64,000 bases of DNA from Aeribacillus composti (lineage in GTDB: Bacteria > Bacillota > Bacilli > Bacillales > Aeribacillaceae). Made by a program: the position numbers and the translations under genes. Position 1 is the first letter of the stretch. Every line of letters starts with the position of its first letter. The stretch covers positions 16,860 to 80,859 of the forward strand of contig NZ_VISS01000019.1 in the NCBI RefSeq assembly GCF_007827555.1, given 5' to 3'. Below, one piece after another: positions 36,998-46,906 of the stretch. The notes under the pieces were generated by a model. The model saw only the letters and a program-made list of their open reading frames with translations. It was not told the DNA's origin and made no database searches.

Positions 36998-38115
36998 TCA
37001 CTTGTCTTGTGCTGTTTCAAAGAGGATGAGATTGCCGTCCTTAATTTTTGCAATAAATTTAGTTGGGTGATCTTGATGTAATCTCTTGCTGATTTTTGCA
37101 GCTAAAGGAACTTCTATATTTTTTCGAATAGCGCGTTTTAAAAATCTCGCGCCATATCGCTGGTCAAATCCTTTTTTAATCAAAAATTTACGAGCAGATT
37201 CATCGAGCTGAAGTGTGCAGTTGTATTTTTTTATCCTTCGGTTAATAGCTTGAATGTTGAGATCAAGAATATGTTCCAGCGCATCTTGTTTTAGCCACTG
37301 AAAGACAAAAATATCATCGAATCTGTTGATAAACTCAGGACTAAATCGTTTTTCTAATTGGGAAAAAACTATAGAGCGGAGAAAATCTTGTTCTGTTTTT
37401 CCAAAATTGGAAGGGCTTAAAAACCAAAGCAGTTTACGTAATCTATATTTTAAACTTTTATTTGCATAACTAATAATTTCTTTTGCCCCAATATTGCTTG
37501 TCATAAAGATCATGGCATTACGAAAATGAATAACCTTCTCTCCAGATGTCATGACTAGTATGCCGTTATCCATTACATTAAGCAGGGAATAAATCACTTG
37601 GTCATTTGCTTTCTCCAGTTCGTCAAAAAGAACAATTCCAGGTTTACTGTAGGATCCTTCAATTTTTTCCTTTTGAAATAAGGAGTTCCCCTCTTTGCTT
37701 CCTACATATCCTGGAGGTGCACCGGTTAGTGCCGCAGCATAGTGTTCCTGGGTTAGTGTATTCATGTCAATACGGCAAAAAGCCTCCGCATTTCCGTAAA
37801 TAGCTTCACTAAGTACGCGAACGATTTCTGTTTTTCCAACCCTGTAGGCCCAAGAAGTAAGGCTACATACAAAGGGCGGTTTTCTTCTGTAATATCCGTC
37901 CAAATTATATTTAACATTTCTTCTATACCTTCTAACACTTCATCTTGTCCCCAAATTTTTGAACGTATGTGTTGAATTACTTCGTTGACTTCAAAACGAA
38001 ATCGGGTCACTAAGGGAGAAGAAGAATTAAAAGTTTCTGAATGGTTATCAGATGATATAGAATTTTGCTGGCGATTCTCATTTAAATCCTTTAATTTAGA
38101 TGTTATAAATGTCAT
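36998..38115 (-). pseudogene. amiB: Frameshifted AAA+ ATPase of amidase operon (AmiB-like)
   Basis: The remnant spans about 372 codons, the size of P. aeruginosa AmiB, a ClpX/ClpB-like ATPase of the amidase operon. The N-terminal frame runs to LLLGPTGLEKQ. The other frame resumes as RVGKTEIVRVLSEAIYGNAE. A single missing base near 37840 therefore cuts the Walker A sequence (expected GPTGVGKT). Downstream are Walker B VLFDELEKAND, MTSNIGAKEI, sensor region RFSPEFINRFDDI and a C-terminal ClpB-D2-like domain (RYGARFLKRAIR). ATG 38115 has AGGAGATG upstream. A GAGGTCA / TGACCTC hairpin lies between it and amiE. Confidence 0.85.
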
Positions 38116-38182
38116 AGCATCATCTCCTGATTAGCGATCAGGAGGTCAAGTCCTAGAACCTGACCTCTTCTTCTTATCAAGA

Positions 38183-39229
38183 TCATTTTCCAGTTGTTTT
38201 CTCAATTTCTTCATGAGGGATTCCTTCTATCGGACATTCCGCAGTTCCCACTGTAGAGCGTGTAATCTTTTCTACATTTTCACGAGCCTTCTCTGCATCA
38301 AGCACCCAGGTGCGGTAAAAATCAAATGGACACTCTGCTAAACCGCGGCTGTCATCTCCCGATTGAATTAAACCGGTATACCCACGGTGAAGCAGTTTAA
38401 ATAAGTGGTTTTGTGATTGCGAATTTTTGCGGAAATCACGGATTTGCGAAATCGACAGTTCCGCGTATTGGATTCCGTTTTCTTCTGTTCCGCATTCCCC
38501 TAATGTACGGCCATCAAAACCAACAATAGCTGAATGGCCAAAGTAAGAATAGACGCCGTCGAATCCAGATGCATTCGCAACAGCTACATACGTATTATTT
38601 GCCCATGCCATAGCCTTTGCCATAATGATTTGCTGTTCTTTTGAAGGATACATATAGCCTTGGCATCTCACAATAAGTTCAGCGCCTTTCATGGCGCAAT
38701 CACGCCAAATTTCCGGATAGTTCCCATCGTCGCAGACAATTAAGCTTATTTTTATTCCTTTTGGTCCTTCTACTACATATGTTGTGTCTCCTGGATACCA
38801 CGCTTCAATTGGACACCAAGGAATAATTTTTCGATATTTTTGTACAATTTCTCCTTTATTGTTCATTAAAATCAAGGTGTTATAAGGAGCTTTATTGGGA
38901 TGATCTTCATGTCTTTCACCTGTTAAAGAAAATACCCCCCAAGTGTTAGCAGCACGACATGCTTGGGCAAATATTGCAGTCTCTTCTCCAGGAATGGAAG
39001 AGGCAGTATCGTACATTTCTTGTTCATCATACATAATTCCATGAGTGCTGTACTCTGGAAAAACGATTAAGTCCATACCAGGAAGTCCCTTTTTGATTCC
39101 TACAATCATGTCTGCTATTTTGCGACAGTTATCTAATACCTCATTCTTTGTGTGAAGACGAGGCATTTTGTAATTGACCACTGCTATACCAACTGTGTCA
39201 TGGCTGCTTGAGATATCCCCATGTCTCAT
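38183..39229 (-). CDS. amiE: Aliphatic amidase AmiE
   Basis: Hydrolyses short aliphatic amides (acetamide, propionamide) to acid and ammonia; nitrilase superfamily, normally a cytoplasmic hexamer. The 348 residues place the catalytic set at Glu59 (FPEY), Lys134 (KYRK), Glu142 and Cys166 (IVCDDGN), identical in numbering to known thermophilic Bacillus/Geobacillus amidases. ATG 39229 lies nine bases from AAAGGAG. It is first in an operon with broken amiB and amiS, behind a sigma-54 promoter and a leader hairpin. The gene itself is intact. Confidence 0.97.
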   Translation of the reverse strand: MRHGDISSSHDTVGIAVVNYKMPRLHTKNEVLDNCRKIADMIVGIKKGLPGMDLIVFPEYSTHGIMYDEQEMYDTASSIPGEETAIFAQACRAANTWGVFSLTGERHEDHPNKAPYNTLILMNNKGEIVQKYRKIIPWCPIEAWYPGDTTYVVEGPKGIKISLIVCDDGNYPEIWRDCAMKGAELIVRCQGYMYPSKEQQIIMAKAMAWANNTYVAVANASGFDGVYSYFGHSAIVGFDGRTLGECGTEENGIQYAELSISQIRDFRKNSQSQNHLFKLLHRGYTGLIQSGDDSRGLAECPFDFYRTWVLDAEKARENVEKITRSTVGTAECPIEGIPHEEIEKTTGK

Positions 39230-39259
39230 TTTTCATTACTCCTTTCTATAATTGAATGT

Positions 39260-39298
39260 AAAGCTGGAAACGTAGCCTATTGTTTTGTTTCCAGCTTT
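39260..39298 (-). promoter_or_regulatory. Perfect 12-bp hairpin in amiE leader
   Basis: AAAGCTGGAAAC / GTTTCCAGCTTT with a 15-base loop lies between the predicted sigma-54 start point and the amiE ribosome site. No T-run follows, so it is more likely an mRNA-stability or translation element than a terminator. Confidence 0.75.
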
Positions 39299-39313
39299 CT
39301 CGCTTATATTTAC

Positions 39314-39329
39314 TGCAAGTAATATGCCA
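39314..39329 (-). promoter_or_regulatory. Sigma-54 promoter of amiE
   Basis: Minus strand TGGCATATTACTTGCA matches the -24/-12 consensus TGGCAC-N5-TTGCA with invariant GG and GC correctly spaced. The divergent gene encodes a sigma-54 activator. Confidence 0.88.
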
Positions 39330-39380
39330 AATTTATAAATGCTTTATTTTTAGAATAGGAGGGAAAGGGAGGATTTCACT

Positions 39381-39479
39381 TTTGCGACATTATTGTTGAT
39401 GAAATATTTGAAATGTTATGAATTTTATAATAAGATTAAAGTGAAATAGGCATGTTTAATTTTTATACATTGTCGCAAA
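39381..39479. promoter_or_regulatory. Inverted activator-site pair between amiE and its regulator
   Basis: TTTGCGACA (39381-39389) and TGTCGCAAA (39471-39479) are perfect inverted copies 81 bases apart. They lie about 50 and 140 bases upstream of the -24 element, typical enhancer distances for sigma-54 activators. The second also lies just upstream of the regulator start, allowing autoregulation. Confidence 0.65.
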
Positions 39480-39501
39480 TTGATACAAAAGAGGGATTTA
39501 T

Positions 39502-41835
39502 ATGAATATTTGCATCGGTTTTTTATTTTCATTAACGGGCATCACTTCCTTGACAGAAATTGGCCAATATCGAGCAGCTGTGTATGCTCTTGAAAAATTC
39601 CAAAAAGACAACAGTAAATCAAATATTACCTTTACCTTTGAAGCAAGAGACATTCGTTCCGATCCAATTGAAAGCTATAGACAAGCATTAGATATGGCGC
39701 GTTCAGGGATAAAAGTTTTTGTAGGATGCTATACGTCCGCATGCAGGAAAGCTATTTTACCTGTTCTTGAACAATACGATTGCCTTTTAATATATCCGGC
39801 GCTTTATGAAGGACAGGAGATTCATCCAAATGTTTTCTATGTTGGAGAAATTCCCAATCAACAAATCACCTCACTGCTTAAATTTACGATTGAACAATTT
39901 GGCAAAAAAGTTTACCTAATTGGAAACGATTATGTTTATCCTAGATATACGAATCAACAAATTAGAGAGATGTTATATGAATTGGACGGGAAAGTGATTG
40001 GGGAAAAATATGTTCCATTAGGGCATAAAGAGTTCTCGACTTATTTGGAAGAGATTAAACATTCTTCTTCCAATGCAATATTGTCTACGCTTGTCGGGGA
40101 AAGTATATTACCTTTTTATAAAATGTATTATGAATTAGGATTCAATCCTGAGGAAATGCCTATTATCAGCCCAATTACAACAGAGCTGGAGATACAAGCA
40201 ATGGAGCCAAAATATGCAGCTGGTCATTACAGTTGTTTTAGTTATTTCCAGTCATTAGATATTCCTGAAAACGATTTACTTGTAAAAGGCATGAAAGAAA
40301 AATATGGGTTGGATACTGTTATTTCCTCGGTTATGTGCAGTACTTATATAGGGGTTCAAATAGTATTAGACGCGATATGTCATTTACAATCTACAGAAAG
40401 AAAAAAAATCACAAAATATTTATATGAGAAAGAGTTTTCATCACCGAGTGGAAAAATTAAAATAGAATCTAATCATCATGTGTCAAGAGAAATGAGGATT
40501 GGAAAAGCAAAGGAAAATGGACAGTTTGAGATTGTTTGGAGCTCGGAAAAACAAATTTTTGCTAGACCGCTTTTAACAAATACGCTTTTTGATTCTGTAG
40601 ATGAAGAAGATATATGGAAAGGTTTAGTCGAAGAAATAGGGAAAGAGGTATCTGATGGAATTATCGCCGTTGACCAAAGTGATAAGATACTATACGTGAA
40701 TCCCCATGCTTTTGAAATAACGAAAGCTAAATCCGGTGATCTTTTCGATGAAGCGAACCTATTGGATATTGGTTATGAAGTAATGAAAAGGAAAATGAGA
40801 ATGCCGTACAACGCTTTTTTGATTTTTATAAAGAAAAGATCAGGACAAGCTATTCAGCAGTCAAATGAAAAATACCAATTTGGAAAAATAGCAACTTACA
40901 ATCCGGCCTTTCAAAAAGAGCTCCGCATTGCTTCGATCTCTTCACAATTTGACGCCAATGTATTGATATTTGGGGAAACAGGAACTGGTAAAGAAGTTTT
41001 GGCGAGAACGATTCATGAGCAAAGCCCTCGCCGAAATGGACCGTTTATTGCTTTGAATGCCGGTGCTATTCCAAGAGAACTGATTGCCAGTGAGTTATTT
41101 GGATATGTGGAAGGAGCATTTACTGGTTCAAAAAAGGGTGGAAGCGTCGGGAAGTTTGAAGCTGCCAACGGGGGCACATTGTTTCTTGATGAAATCGGAG
41201 AGATGCCATTAGAATTGCAAGTAAGCCTTCTTAGAGTATTGGAGGAGCGAAAAGTCGTTCGCATAGGTGACTATAAAGAACGCCCAGTTAATGTAAGGAT
41301 CATTGCTGCAACAAACCGCAATCTAAAAGAGGAGATTGCTTACCAAGGTTCTTTCCGTTCGGACCTGTATTATCGATTAAATGTATTTACTATTCAGATT
41401 CCTCCGCTTAGACACCGATTAGAAGATATCCCTTATTTATCTGCACAATTTTTGCACCAGTTTCATCAGTATTATGGAAAAGGACCACTAGAGTTATGCG
41501 ATTCCGCATTGCAAATGCTTCAGTCCTATTATTGGCCAGGAAACATTCGTGAACTGAAAAACGTGATGGAAAGGGCATTTCTTTTAGCAATTCATGAGAC
41601 GAAAATCTGTCCTATGCACTTGCCTGAAGACTTCCAAAGCTCCAGTACAATAAAACAATCTCATGTAGTTGGCAATCTAAAGTCTTTGGAAAAACAAATG
41701 ATCGAGCAAGTTCTCCAAGAAACAAAAAATATGACGGAAGCTGCGAAAATACTTGGTGTAACTCGTAGCACATTATACCGAAAAATGAATAAATGGAACA
41801 TCCGAAAAAAACATTTTAAAAACAGTAGTAATTGA
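39502..41835 (+). CDS. AmiC-like sensor fused to sigma-54 activator
   Basis: A 777-residue one-component regulator. Residues 1-360 form a type 1 periplasmic-binding fold of the AmiC/FmdD/UrtA kind (IGFLFSLTGITSLTEIGQYR; VFVGCYTSACRKAILPVLE) with no signal peptide, so the sensor is cytoplasmic. A short PAS-like linker (GIIAVDQSDKILYVNPHAFE) follows. The AAA+ domain has Walker A GETGTGKE near 491, GAFTGS near 538 (the usual GAFTGA with Ala to Ser) and Walker B GGTLFLDEIGEMP. A Fis-type HTH (MTEAAKILGVTRSTLYRKM) ends the chain. GAGGGAT precedes the ATG. It should activate amiE on binding an amide, replacing the AmiC-AmiR pair of Pseudomonas. Confidence 0.92.
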   Translation: MNICIGFLFSLTGITSLTEIGQYRAAVYALEKFQKDNSKSNITFTFEARDIRSDPIESYRQALDMARSGIKVFVGCYTSACRKAILPVLEQYDCLLIYPALYEGQEIHPNVFYVGEIPNQQITSLLKFTIEQFGKKVYLIGNDYVYPRYTNQQIREMLYELDGKVIGEKYVPLGHKEFSTYLEEIKHSSSNAILSTLVGESILPFYKMYYELGFNPEEMPIISPITTELEIQAMEPKYAAGHYSCFSYFQSLDIPENDLLVKGMKEKYGLDTVISSVMCSTYIGVQIVLDAICHLQSTERKKITKYLYEKEFSSPSGKIKIESNHHVSREMRIGKAKENGQFEIVWSSEKQIFARPLLTNTLFDSVDEEDIWKGLVEEIGKEVSDGIIAVDQSDKILYVNPHAFEITKAKSGDLFDEANLLDIGYEVMKRKMRMPYNAFLIFIKKRSGQAIQQSNEKYQFGKIATYNPAFQKELRIASISSQFDANVLIFGETGTGKEVLARTIHEQSPRRNGPFIALNAGAIPRELIASELFGYVEGAFTGSKKGGSVGKFEAANGGTLFLDEIGEMPLELQVSLLRVLEERKVVRIGDYKERPVNVRIIAATNRNLKEEIAYQGSFRSDLYYRLNVFTIQIPPLRHRLEDIPYLSAQFLHQFHQYYGKGPLELCDSALQMLQSYYWPGNIRELKNVMERAFLLAIHETKICPMHLPEDFQSSSTIKQSHVVGNLKSLEKQMIEQVLQETKNMTEAAKILGVTRSTLYRKMNKWNIRKKHFKNSSN

Positions 41836-42499
41836 TTTTGTGTCAGCTGTTGTCAGAAAATAGTGAGCCTGTAATATATTACACGGCTCTCTTTCAATTT
41901 CAATGTAAAAACTCTATTTTAGTTTTTACATTCTCCTTACATTCCTCTTTAACAACAAGCGATCTCTACATTTTTCATCAAAAATATTACCAAAAGGACG
42001 ATCAAAAGCCTCAATTTGAAAATGGACTTAATGGTTTAAGTATTATGATAATAAATTGTATACATATGAGTGGGGTGCTAGCATTTATTAGTAAATAAGC
42101 AGTCTGTAACGCAGCTTGTTTGTTGTAATCTTATAAAGGTTCGAATATGACAACCGATAAATTAAAACCGAAAATTCATTGAATTTTGATATATCAATTG
42201 TAAAATTAAACGAAAATATATTTTTTTCTAATGGTGGTTCTTATCTTTTTTTAATGAAAGTTTAATAGCTTTTTTACTGTATATCTTATTTGATGGATGT
42301 AGCAACATTTCTTATATTCCCTGTTGATTGCTCATGGACCAAATGTTTAAAGTTAAAAGTAACACTGGTATACGTAGCAACGGGCTGGGAAAAAGATATC
42401 TTAAGATTCAAAATCTATATCGATTCACTTCCCATGAATACGGAAATGAAAAACATTCATAAAAAGAGAAATTTGATATTCTTTAAAGGAGGGCGCTCC
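41836..42499. other. Intergenic region with two hairpins
   Basis: The regulator terminator at 41865-41889 is followed by a second hairpin, TGTAAAAACT / AGTTTTTACA (41904-41930). The sensor-kinase frame extends back to 42290, but that part is treated as leader because the ribosome site is at 42485-42492. Otherwise nothing. Confidence 0.5.
41865..41889 (+). terminator. Terminator of sigma-54 regulator
   Basis: GAGCC / GGCTC stem enclosing an inner palindrome GTAATATATTAC, followed by TCTTTC, 30 bases after the stop. Confidence 0.7.
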
Positions 42500-43948
42500 G
42501 TGTACTTCAGTATCAAATATAAATATATCGTACTTTATTTCATTCTCACCATTTTTCCCCTCGTTATATGTGATCTATTAATTTATCAAATTTGGACAAC
42601 AAAATTTTACAACAATACTGTTGAGTCTCAGACGAAAATAATTAAGCAGCTGAATCGCTCTTTAGCACTTTTCAAAAAAAATGTTGAATCCACTAGTCAT
42701 GGGTTTTCTATTATCGAATCAGGATTGTTGCAGGAATTCCTTCAAGGCGTTGACTTCAATGTGCCTGCCGATCTGATAATCACGGACCACGGGAAAATTG
42801 TCTATTCTGCAAACTCGTGGAAAAATGATAATAGTTTGCTTGAAACAGTGAAAAACAAAGAATCTGTCAACGGCAAAGTCAGTGGGAATTTTACGTTCAA
42901 AGAAAGTGGTCGAAATATGCTCGTGATTTATAACCATGATCCGGAGACGAATCTCTCTGTAATTAGCGTGACTGAGGTATCTAAAATATTAGGAAAAAAT
43001 GGAAATAACAAAAAATTAATGGTTTATATCATTATCAGCAGCATTGTGGTCAGCATATTTTCAATTATACTCATTTCATTACATGTGACTTCCCCCATTC
43101 GTTCTCTCAGAAAAGAAATCAAGGCGATAGAAAATGGGGATTTTAATCACTCGTTTGATCGAGATGTAATGATCAGAGATGAAATATGGGATATTGAAAT
43201 AAGCTTTCATAAAATCATGTTAAAATTAAAGGAACAAGCGAGGATTCAGTATCAATTAATCTCATTAACGAATCAAGCAAAATTCAAGGCATTGCAGTCA
43301 CAAATCAATCCGCATTTTCTTCATAATGCATTGGAAACAATTAATTCGTTGGCCATTATTCATAATGTTCCGCTAATTGCCCAAATTTCTAGGTCGTTAT
43401 CGAAAATGTTCCGGTACAATATGATGCAGGATACTGAAGAAGTATTAATCAAAGACGAGTTGGATCACATGGACAATTATCTAAATGTTCAATTAATACG
43501 ATTTGACGGTTTTATAGAATGTGAACGACAAATCGATCCACAAATTCTAGAATACAAAATCATCAAATTTGTTCTCCAACCGATCGTTGAAAACTGTTTC
43601 ATCCATGGGTTCAAAAATTTAACTGATAAAGGAATGATTCGAATTGAAGGCAAAATCAATGAAAACAAGCACATTGTCATCAGCATTTCCGATAATGGAC
43701 CAGGTATTCCGGAAGAAAAGTTGCAAAAGCTAAACGAGGAACTGAAAACGTTTACTTTGGATAATAAACACCCTCCAACCAATAAAGAAAGTAACCGAAT
43801 CGGAATTTTCAATGTAAACAATCGTTTGAAAATTGCTTATGGGGAAGAATACGGCCTTCAGTATCACAATATTTCACCGCATGGACTATGCGCGGTGATC
43901 ACGATACCTATTCGTAATCGTAAACAGCAGGAAGAGGAGAGTGGTTGA
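42500..43948 (+). CDS. YesM/LytS-type sensor histidine kinase
   Basis: A 482-residue membrane kinase. TM1 (about 9-29) and TM2 (about 175-197) bracket an extracellular sensor of roughly 145 residues. A HAMP domain (TSPIRSLRKEIKAIENGDF) follows, then the His_kinase box QINPHFLHNALETINSL with His272, and an ATPase domain with VLQPIVENCFIHG and DNGPGI. GTG 42500 is chosen: AAAGGAGG lies seven bases away, while longer starts lack a site. The partner response regulator starts one base after the stop. Likely senses an external nutrient imported by the MFS protein downstream. Confidence 0.92.
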   Translation: MYFSIKYKYIVLYFILTIFPLVICDLLIYQIWTTKFYNNTVESQTKIIKQLNRSLALFKKNVESTSHGFSIIESGLLQEFLQGVDFNVPADLIITDHGKIVYSANSWKNDNSLLETVKNKESVNGKVSGNFTFKESGRNMLVIYNHDPETNLSVISVTEVSKILGKNGNNKKLMVYIIISSIVVSIFSIILISLHVTSPIRSLRKEIKAIENGDFNHSFDRDVMIRDEIWDIEISFHKIMLKLKEQARIQYQLISLTNQAKFKALQSQINPHFLHNALETINSLAIIHNVPLIAQISRSLSKMFRYNMMQDTEEVLIKDELDHMDNYLNVQLIRFDGFIECERQIDPQILEYKIIKFVLQPIVENCFIHGFKNLTDKGMIRIEGKINENKHIVISISDNGPGIPEEKLQKLNEELKTFTLDNKHPPTNKESNRIGIFNVNNRLKIAYGEEYGLQYHNISPHGLCAVITIPIRNRKQQEEESG

Positions 43949-43949
43949 T

Positions 43950-45359
43950 ATGCTGCGCATGTTGACTGTGGAAGATGAGCCTTGGATTAGCAAAGGAATA
44001 GAGAAGATGCTGCCATGGCAGCAATACAATATTCAAATAGTTGGAAACGCAAGAAATGGGAAAATCGCTTTGGATCTCATCAAACTATATAAACCTGATA
44101 TCATTATCACGGACATCAGAATGCCTGTCATGGATGGTTTGTCCATGCTGGAACAATTGAACAAGGAAATGACATCGTATCCCAAAATTATTATTATTTC
44201 CGGTTACAACGATTTCGATTATGCCAAAAGAGCGATCAAATACGGCGTTTCCAATTATATATTAAAGCCGATCGATCCGGAAGAGCTGAAAACAACCATT
44301 GAAAACATCAAGAATCAGATTGAAAGAGAAAGGCAGGAGCGAGAAAACATTAGTATAATCCAGTTGAAAAATTATATTTATGAGCGAATCTCTAATAGAG
44401 AAAAACATATGGATGCTGATGTAGTGTTTCCTTGCAAATATTATTTGTTTATTTTCTCCTTAGTCCCTATTTCAAATGAGGAACTAAAAAACATTGGCAG
44501 GAATTTTCTTTTACGTATGGGTTCCCAACATATCTACGTAGTCTATGAAGATTCCTCAGAGGCGTTAATAAACATTATAAAAACAAACATAAAACAATTG
44601 CAGAAGCGTTATCCTTGTGGCGTGAGTCAAATACATGAAGGCGAGGATCTTTCCGTTGAACATGCATATAAAGAAGCTATTCAGAATCTAAAATATTATC
44701 GAGAAGACGAAAAGAATGTGTCAAATCATGTTTTTTTAAACATTGAGGATGAAAGTAAATTGCTCTTGGCATTGAAACAGGGAGAGAAAAGAGTGTTTAC
44801 TCAGCATTTGAACGAAATTTTGGACAACAATCAAACTTTGGAAGCACATTGGTTTATCCTGTTTCAGCTTTATATAGAGATATCCAAATATTTCAACATT
44901 GATAATAGGCTCGATCAGAATAAAGCATGGTTACAGGAATTCAAGTCGATTTCTCAATGGGATGACTTGTATAGGTGGAAAGCAATATTTTTTGATCCAT
45001 TGATCGACTATATTCTATACAAGTGGGACAAATATTCCAAAGATTATTCCCTTCAAGTAAAAATATTTATTGAGCAAAACTATCACAATTCTTCACTGTC
45101 CCTAGATATGGTAGCAGAGTATTTGGAACTTTCGCCATCGTATCTCAGTTGGTTGTTTAAAAAAGAGACCGGAATCAATTTCACCTCCTACATTGCCAAA
45201 AAAAGAATTGAGGAGGCAAAGAAGCTTTTAATTCAAACTAAACTGAACTTATATGAGATCAGTAAGGCAGTCGGCTTTAACGATGTAAAATACTTTATCA
45301 AAGTATTTAAAAAAGAGGTGTCTTTAACACCGATTCAATTCAGAGAATTGAACACATAA
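43950..45359 (+). CDS. YesN-type response regulator, AraC HTH
   Basis: A 469-residue transcription factor. The receiver has acidic residues Glu8-Asp9, phospho-acceptor Asp55 (IIITDIRMP) and Lys near 106 (YILKPIDPEEL). A poorly conserved middle region (residues 135-360) leads to a C-terminal AraC HTH with two helices (LSLDMVAEYLELSPSYLSWL; LYEISKAVGFNDVKYFIKVFK). ATG 43950 follows GAGGAGA by nine bases. It is coupled to the kinase gene and followed 27 bases later by the MFS gene, its probable target. Confidence 0.93.
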   Translation: MLRMLTVEDEPWISKGIEKMLPWQQYNIQIVGNARNGKIALDLIKLYKPDIIITDIRMPVMDGLSMLEQLNKEMTSYPKIIIISGYNDFDYAKRAIKYGVSNYILKPIDPEELKTTIENIKNQIERERQERENISIIQLKNYIYERISNREKHMDADVVFPCKYYLFIFSLVPISNEELKNIGRNFLLRMGSQHIYVVYEDSSEALINIIKTNIKQLQKRYPCGVSQIHEGEDLSVEHAYKEAIQNLKYYREDEKNVSNHVFLNIEDESKLLLALKQGEKRVFTQHLNEILDNNQTLEAHWFILFQLYIEISKYFNIDNRLDQNKAWLQEFKSISQWDDLYRWKAIFFDPLIDYILYKWDKYSKDYSLQVKIFIEQNYHNSSLSLDMVAEYLELSPSYLSWLFKKETGINFTSYIAKKRIEEAKKLLIQTKLNLYEISKAVGFNDVKYFIKVFKKEVSLTPIQFRELNT

Positions 45360-45386
45360 GATGGAAATAGTACGGAGGTATTATAA

Positions 45387-46679
45387 GTGAAGAATGATAT
45401 TCAAGGTTATAGCATGTTTGTAACATTAATAGCATTTATCGGATGGACAATTTCCGCGATGGATACCTCCATATTTTTCTTCGTGGCTCCACATTTAATG
45501 GAGGAGTTTGACTTTTCTTTAACTGAATTTGGCATTATTGTTGCGGCAGGATTCATTGTCGCTATTGTGTTCAATATTGTGGTAGGTCCTTTGATGGATT
45601 ACTTCGGAAGAAAAGTAGTTTTTCAATGGATTTTATTTTTGGTGTCGATTGGCACCTTTTTGACTGGTTTATCTTGGAATTTCGAATCACTGACTATTTT
45701 CAGAATTCTTGCAACCGGAAGTGCTTTTGCAGAATATGCGGTGGGCGCCACTATTTTAATTGAATCTGTTTCTGCCAAGCATCGGGGGTGGATCGTCGGG
45801 ATTATGGCAGCGGGTTGGCCTGCCGGGACAGCAATTTCTACCCTTTTGTCAATATACGTTGTACCAGAATGGGGGTGGAGAAGTGCTTTTTATCTCGCAT
45901 CTATTCCTGCATTTCTAGTTATAGTCGTCCGTTTGTATATCAAAGAACCTGTTAGATTCAAGGAATTGGTTAAATTTAGACAAAGTATTAAATCATATAC
46001 TGCCGAAACAAAGGAAATTGTGAGCCAAAACAGATTTAAAATAAATAAAGAAGAGGTTCTAAAATTTACGTATTTGCAGCTAATGAAAGGGGAGCTACTT
46101 AAAAATACCCTATTAATCTGGGTATATATGAATCTTGTTGTGATTGCATATGGTTTGTTAATCTGGTTTGCTCCCTATTGGATGAATTATGCGTTTGAAT
46201 TAAATTGGAATGAAGCAATATGGACTGTAGGGGCGGGAAGCTTAGTTAGCATGTTAGGTTTTGTTTGTTGCGGATGGCTCAGCGGGATTATTGGCATCAG
46301 GTTTGCCAATCTGTTATTTATTGTCATTTCCATACCACTGACCATTTGGATGACATTTTTTGCTCAAACATTCAATGCTTTTTTGCCTGCCTATTTGTTA
46401 TGGAACTTTTTTGGCGCGGGCATATGGGGAACCATTCCAAGAATTTTTACAGAAGCTTTCCCTACAAGAGCCAGGGGCACTGGTTCATCGATCGGTTCCG
46501 CTTCTTGCTGGCTTGGCTGGGCTGTCATCAGTTATTTGGCACCTCATATTATTGAAGCAAACGACTATTACACAGCCATTTCGTTTTCTGGTATCATTTT
46601 ATTACCGTTAGCACTTATTCCTCTATGGATTATTCGAGAAATTCCTTCTTCAAGTGAACTGGAAGATTATATATCTTGA
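45387..46679 (+). CDS. MFS transporter of sialate/organic-acid type
   Basis: A 430-residue, 12-segment symporter. TM1 reads WTISAMDTSIFFFVAPHLMEEF and loop 2-3 carries motif A-like GPLMDYFGRKVVF. A large cytoplasmic loop lies around residues 190-235. This layout resembles the aromatic-acid/sialate H+ symporter group. GTG start with GGAGG upstream. It is the last gene of the kinase-regulator operon and ends at a bidirectional terminator facing the nitrilase gene. Substrate may be the amide or imide handled by the convergent enzymes (inference). Confidence 0.9.
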   Translation: MKNDIQGYSMFVTLIAFIGWTISAMDTSIFFFVAPHLMEEFDFSLTEFGIIVAAGFIVAIVFNIVVGPLMDYFGRKVVFQWILFLVSIGTFLTGLSWNFESLTIFRILATGSAFAEYAVGATILIESVSAKHRGWIVGIMAAGWPAGTAISTLLSIYVVPEWGWRSAFYLASIPAFLVIVVRLYIKEPVRFKELVKFRQSIKSYTAETKEIVSQNRFKINKEEVLKFTYLQLMKGELLKNTLLIWVYMNLVVIAYGLLIWFAPYWMNYAFELNWNEAIWTVGAGSLVSMLGFVCCGWLSGIIGIRFANLLFIVISIPLTIWMTFFAQTFNAFLPAYLLWNFFGAGIWGTIPRIFTEAFPTRARGTGSSIGSASCWLGWAVISYLAPHIIEANDYYTAISFSGIILLPLALIPLWIIREIPSSSELEDYIS

Positions 46680-46864
46680 ATGGGGTGACTTCTTCCTGAT
46701 ACAAAAGTAAAGTAAATATATCGTAACAAAGATTGTGTATCAAGTGCAAGCAACAATTTTTTACACTCGGTTGTTTCAATACATCTATCAAGTAACAACG
46801 TATTTAACCGTTCGAAAGGACATTGAGAATTTTAAAAAATATTAATATACTGCATTCGTTCTAT

Positions 46865-46906
46865 AACGAAAAAATGCATACCCCGAAAGGTACGCATTTT
46901 TTCGTT
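46865..46906. terminator. Bidirectional terminator, MFS and nitrilase
   Basis: Long stem AACGAAAAAATGC..TACC / GGTA..GCATTTTTTCGTT with one mismatch and a six-base loop. T-runs lie within the arms on both strands. It touches the nitrilase stop codon. Confidence 0.85.

Noticed and set aside
42290..42499. Upstream extension of the sensor kinase
   Set aside because: The only good ribosome site is at 42485-42492, serving GTG 42500; the extension gives odd, non-family sequence.
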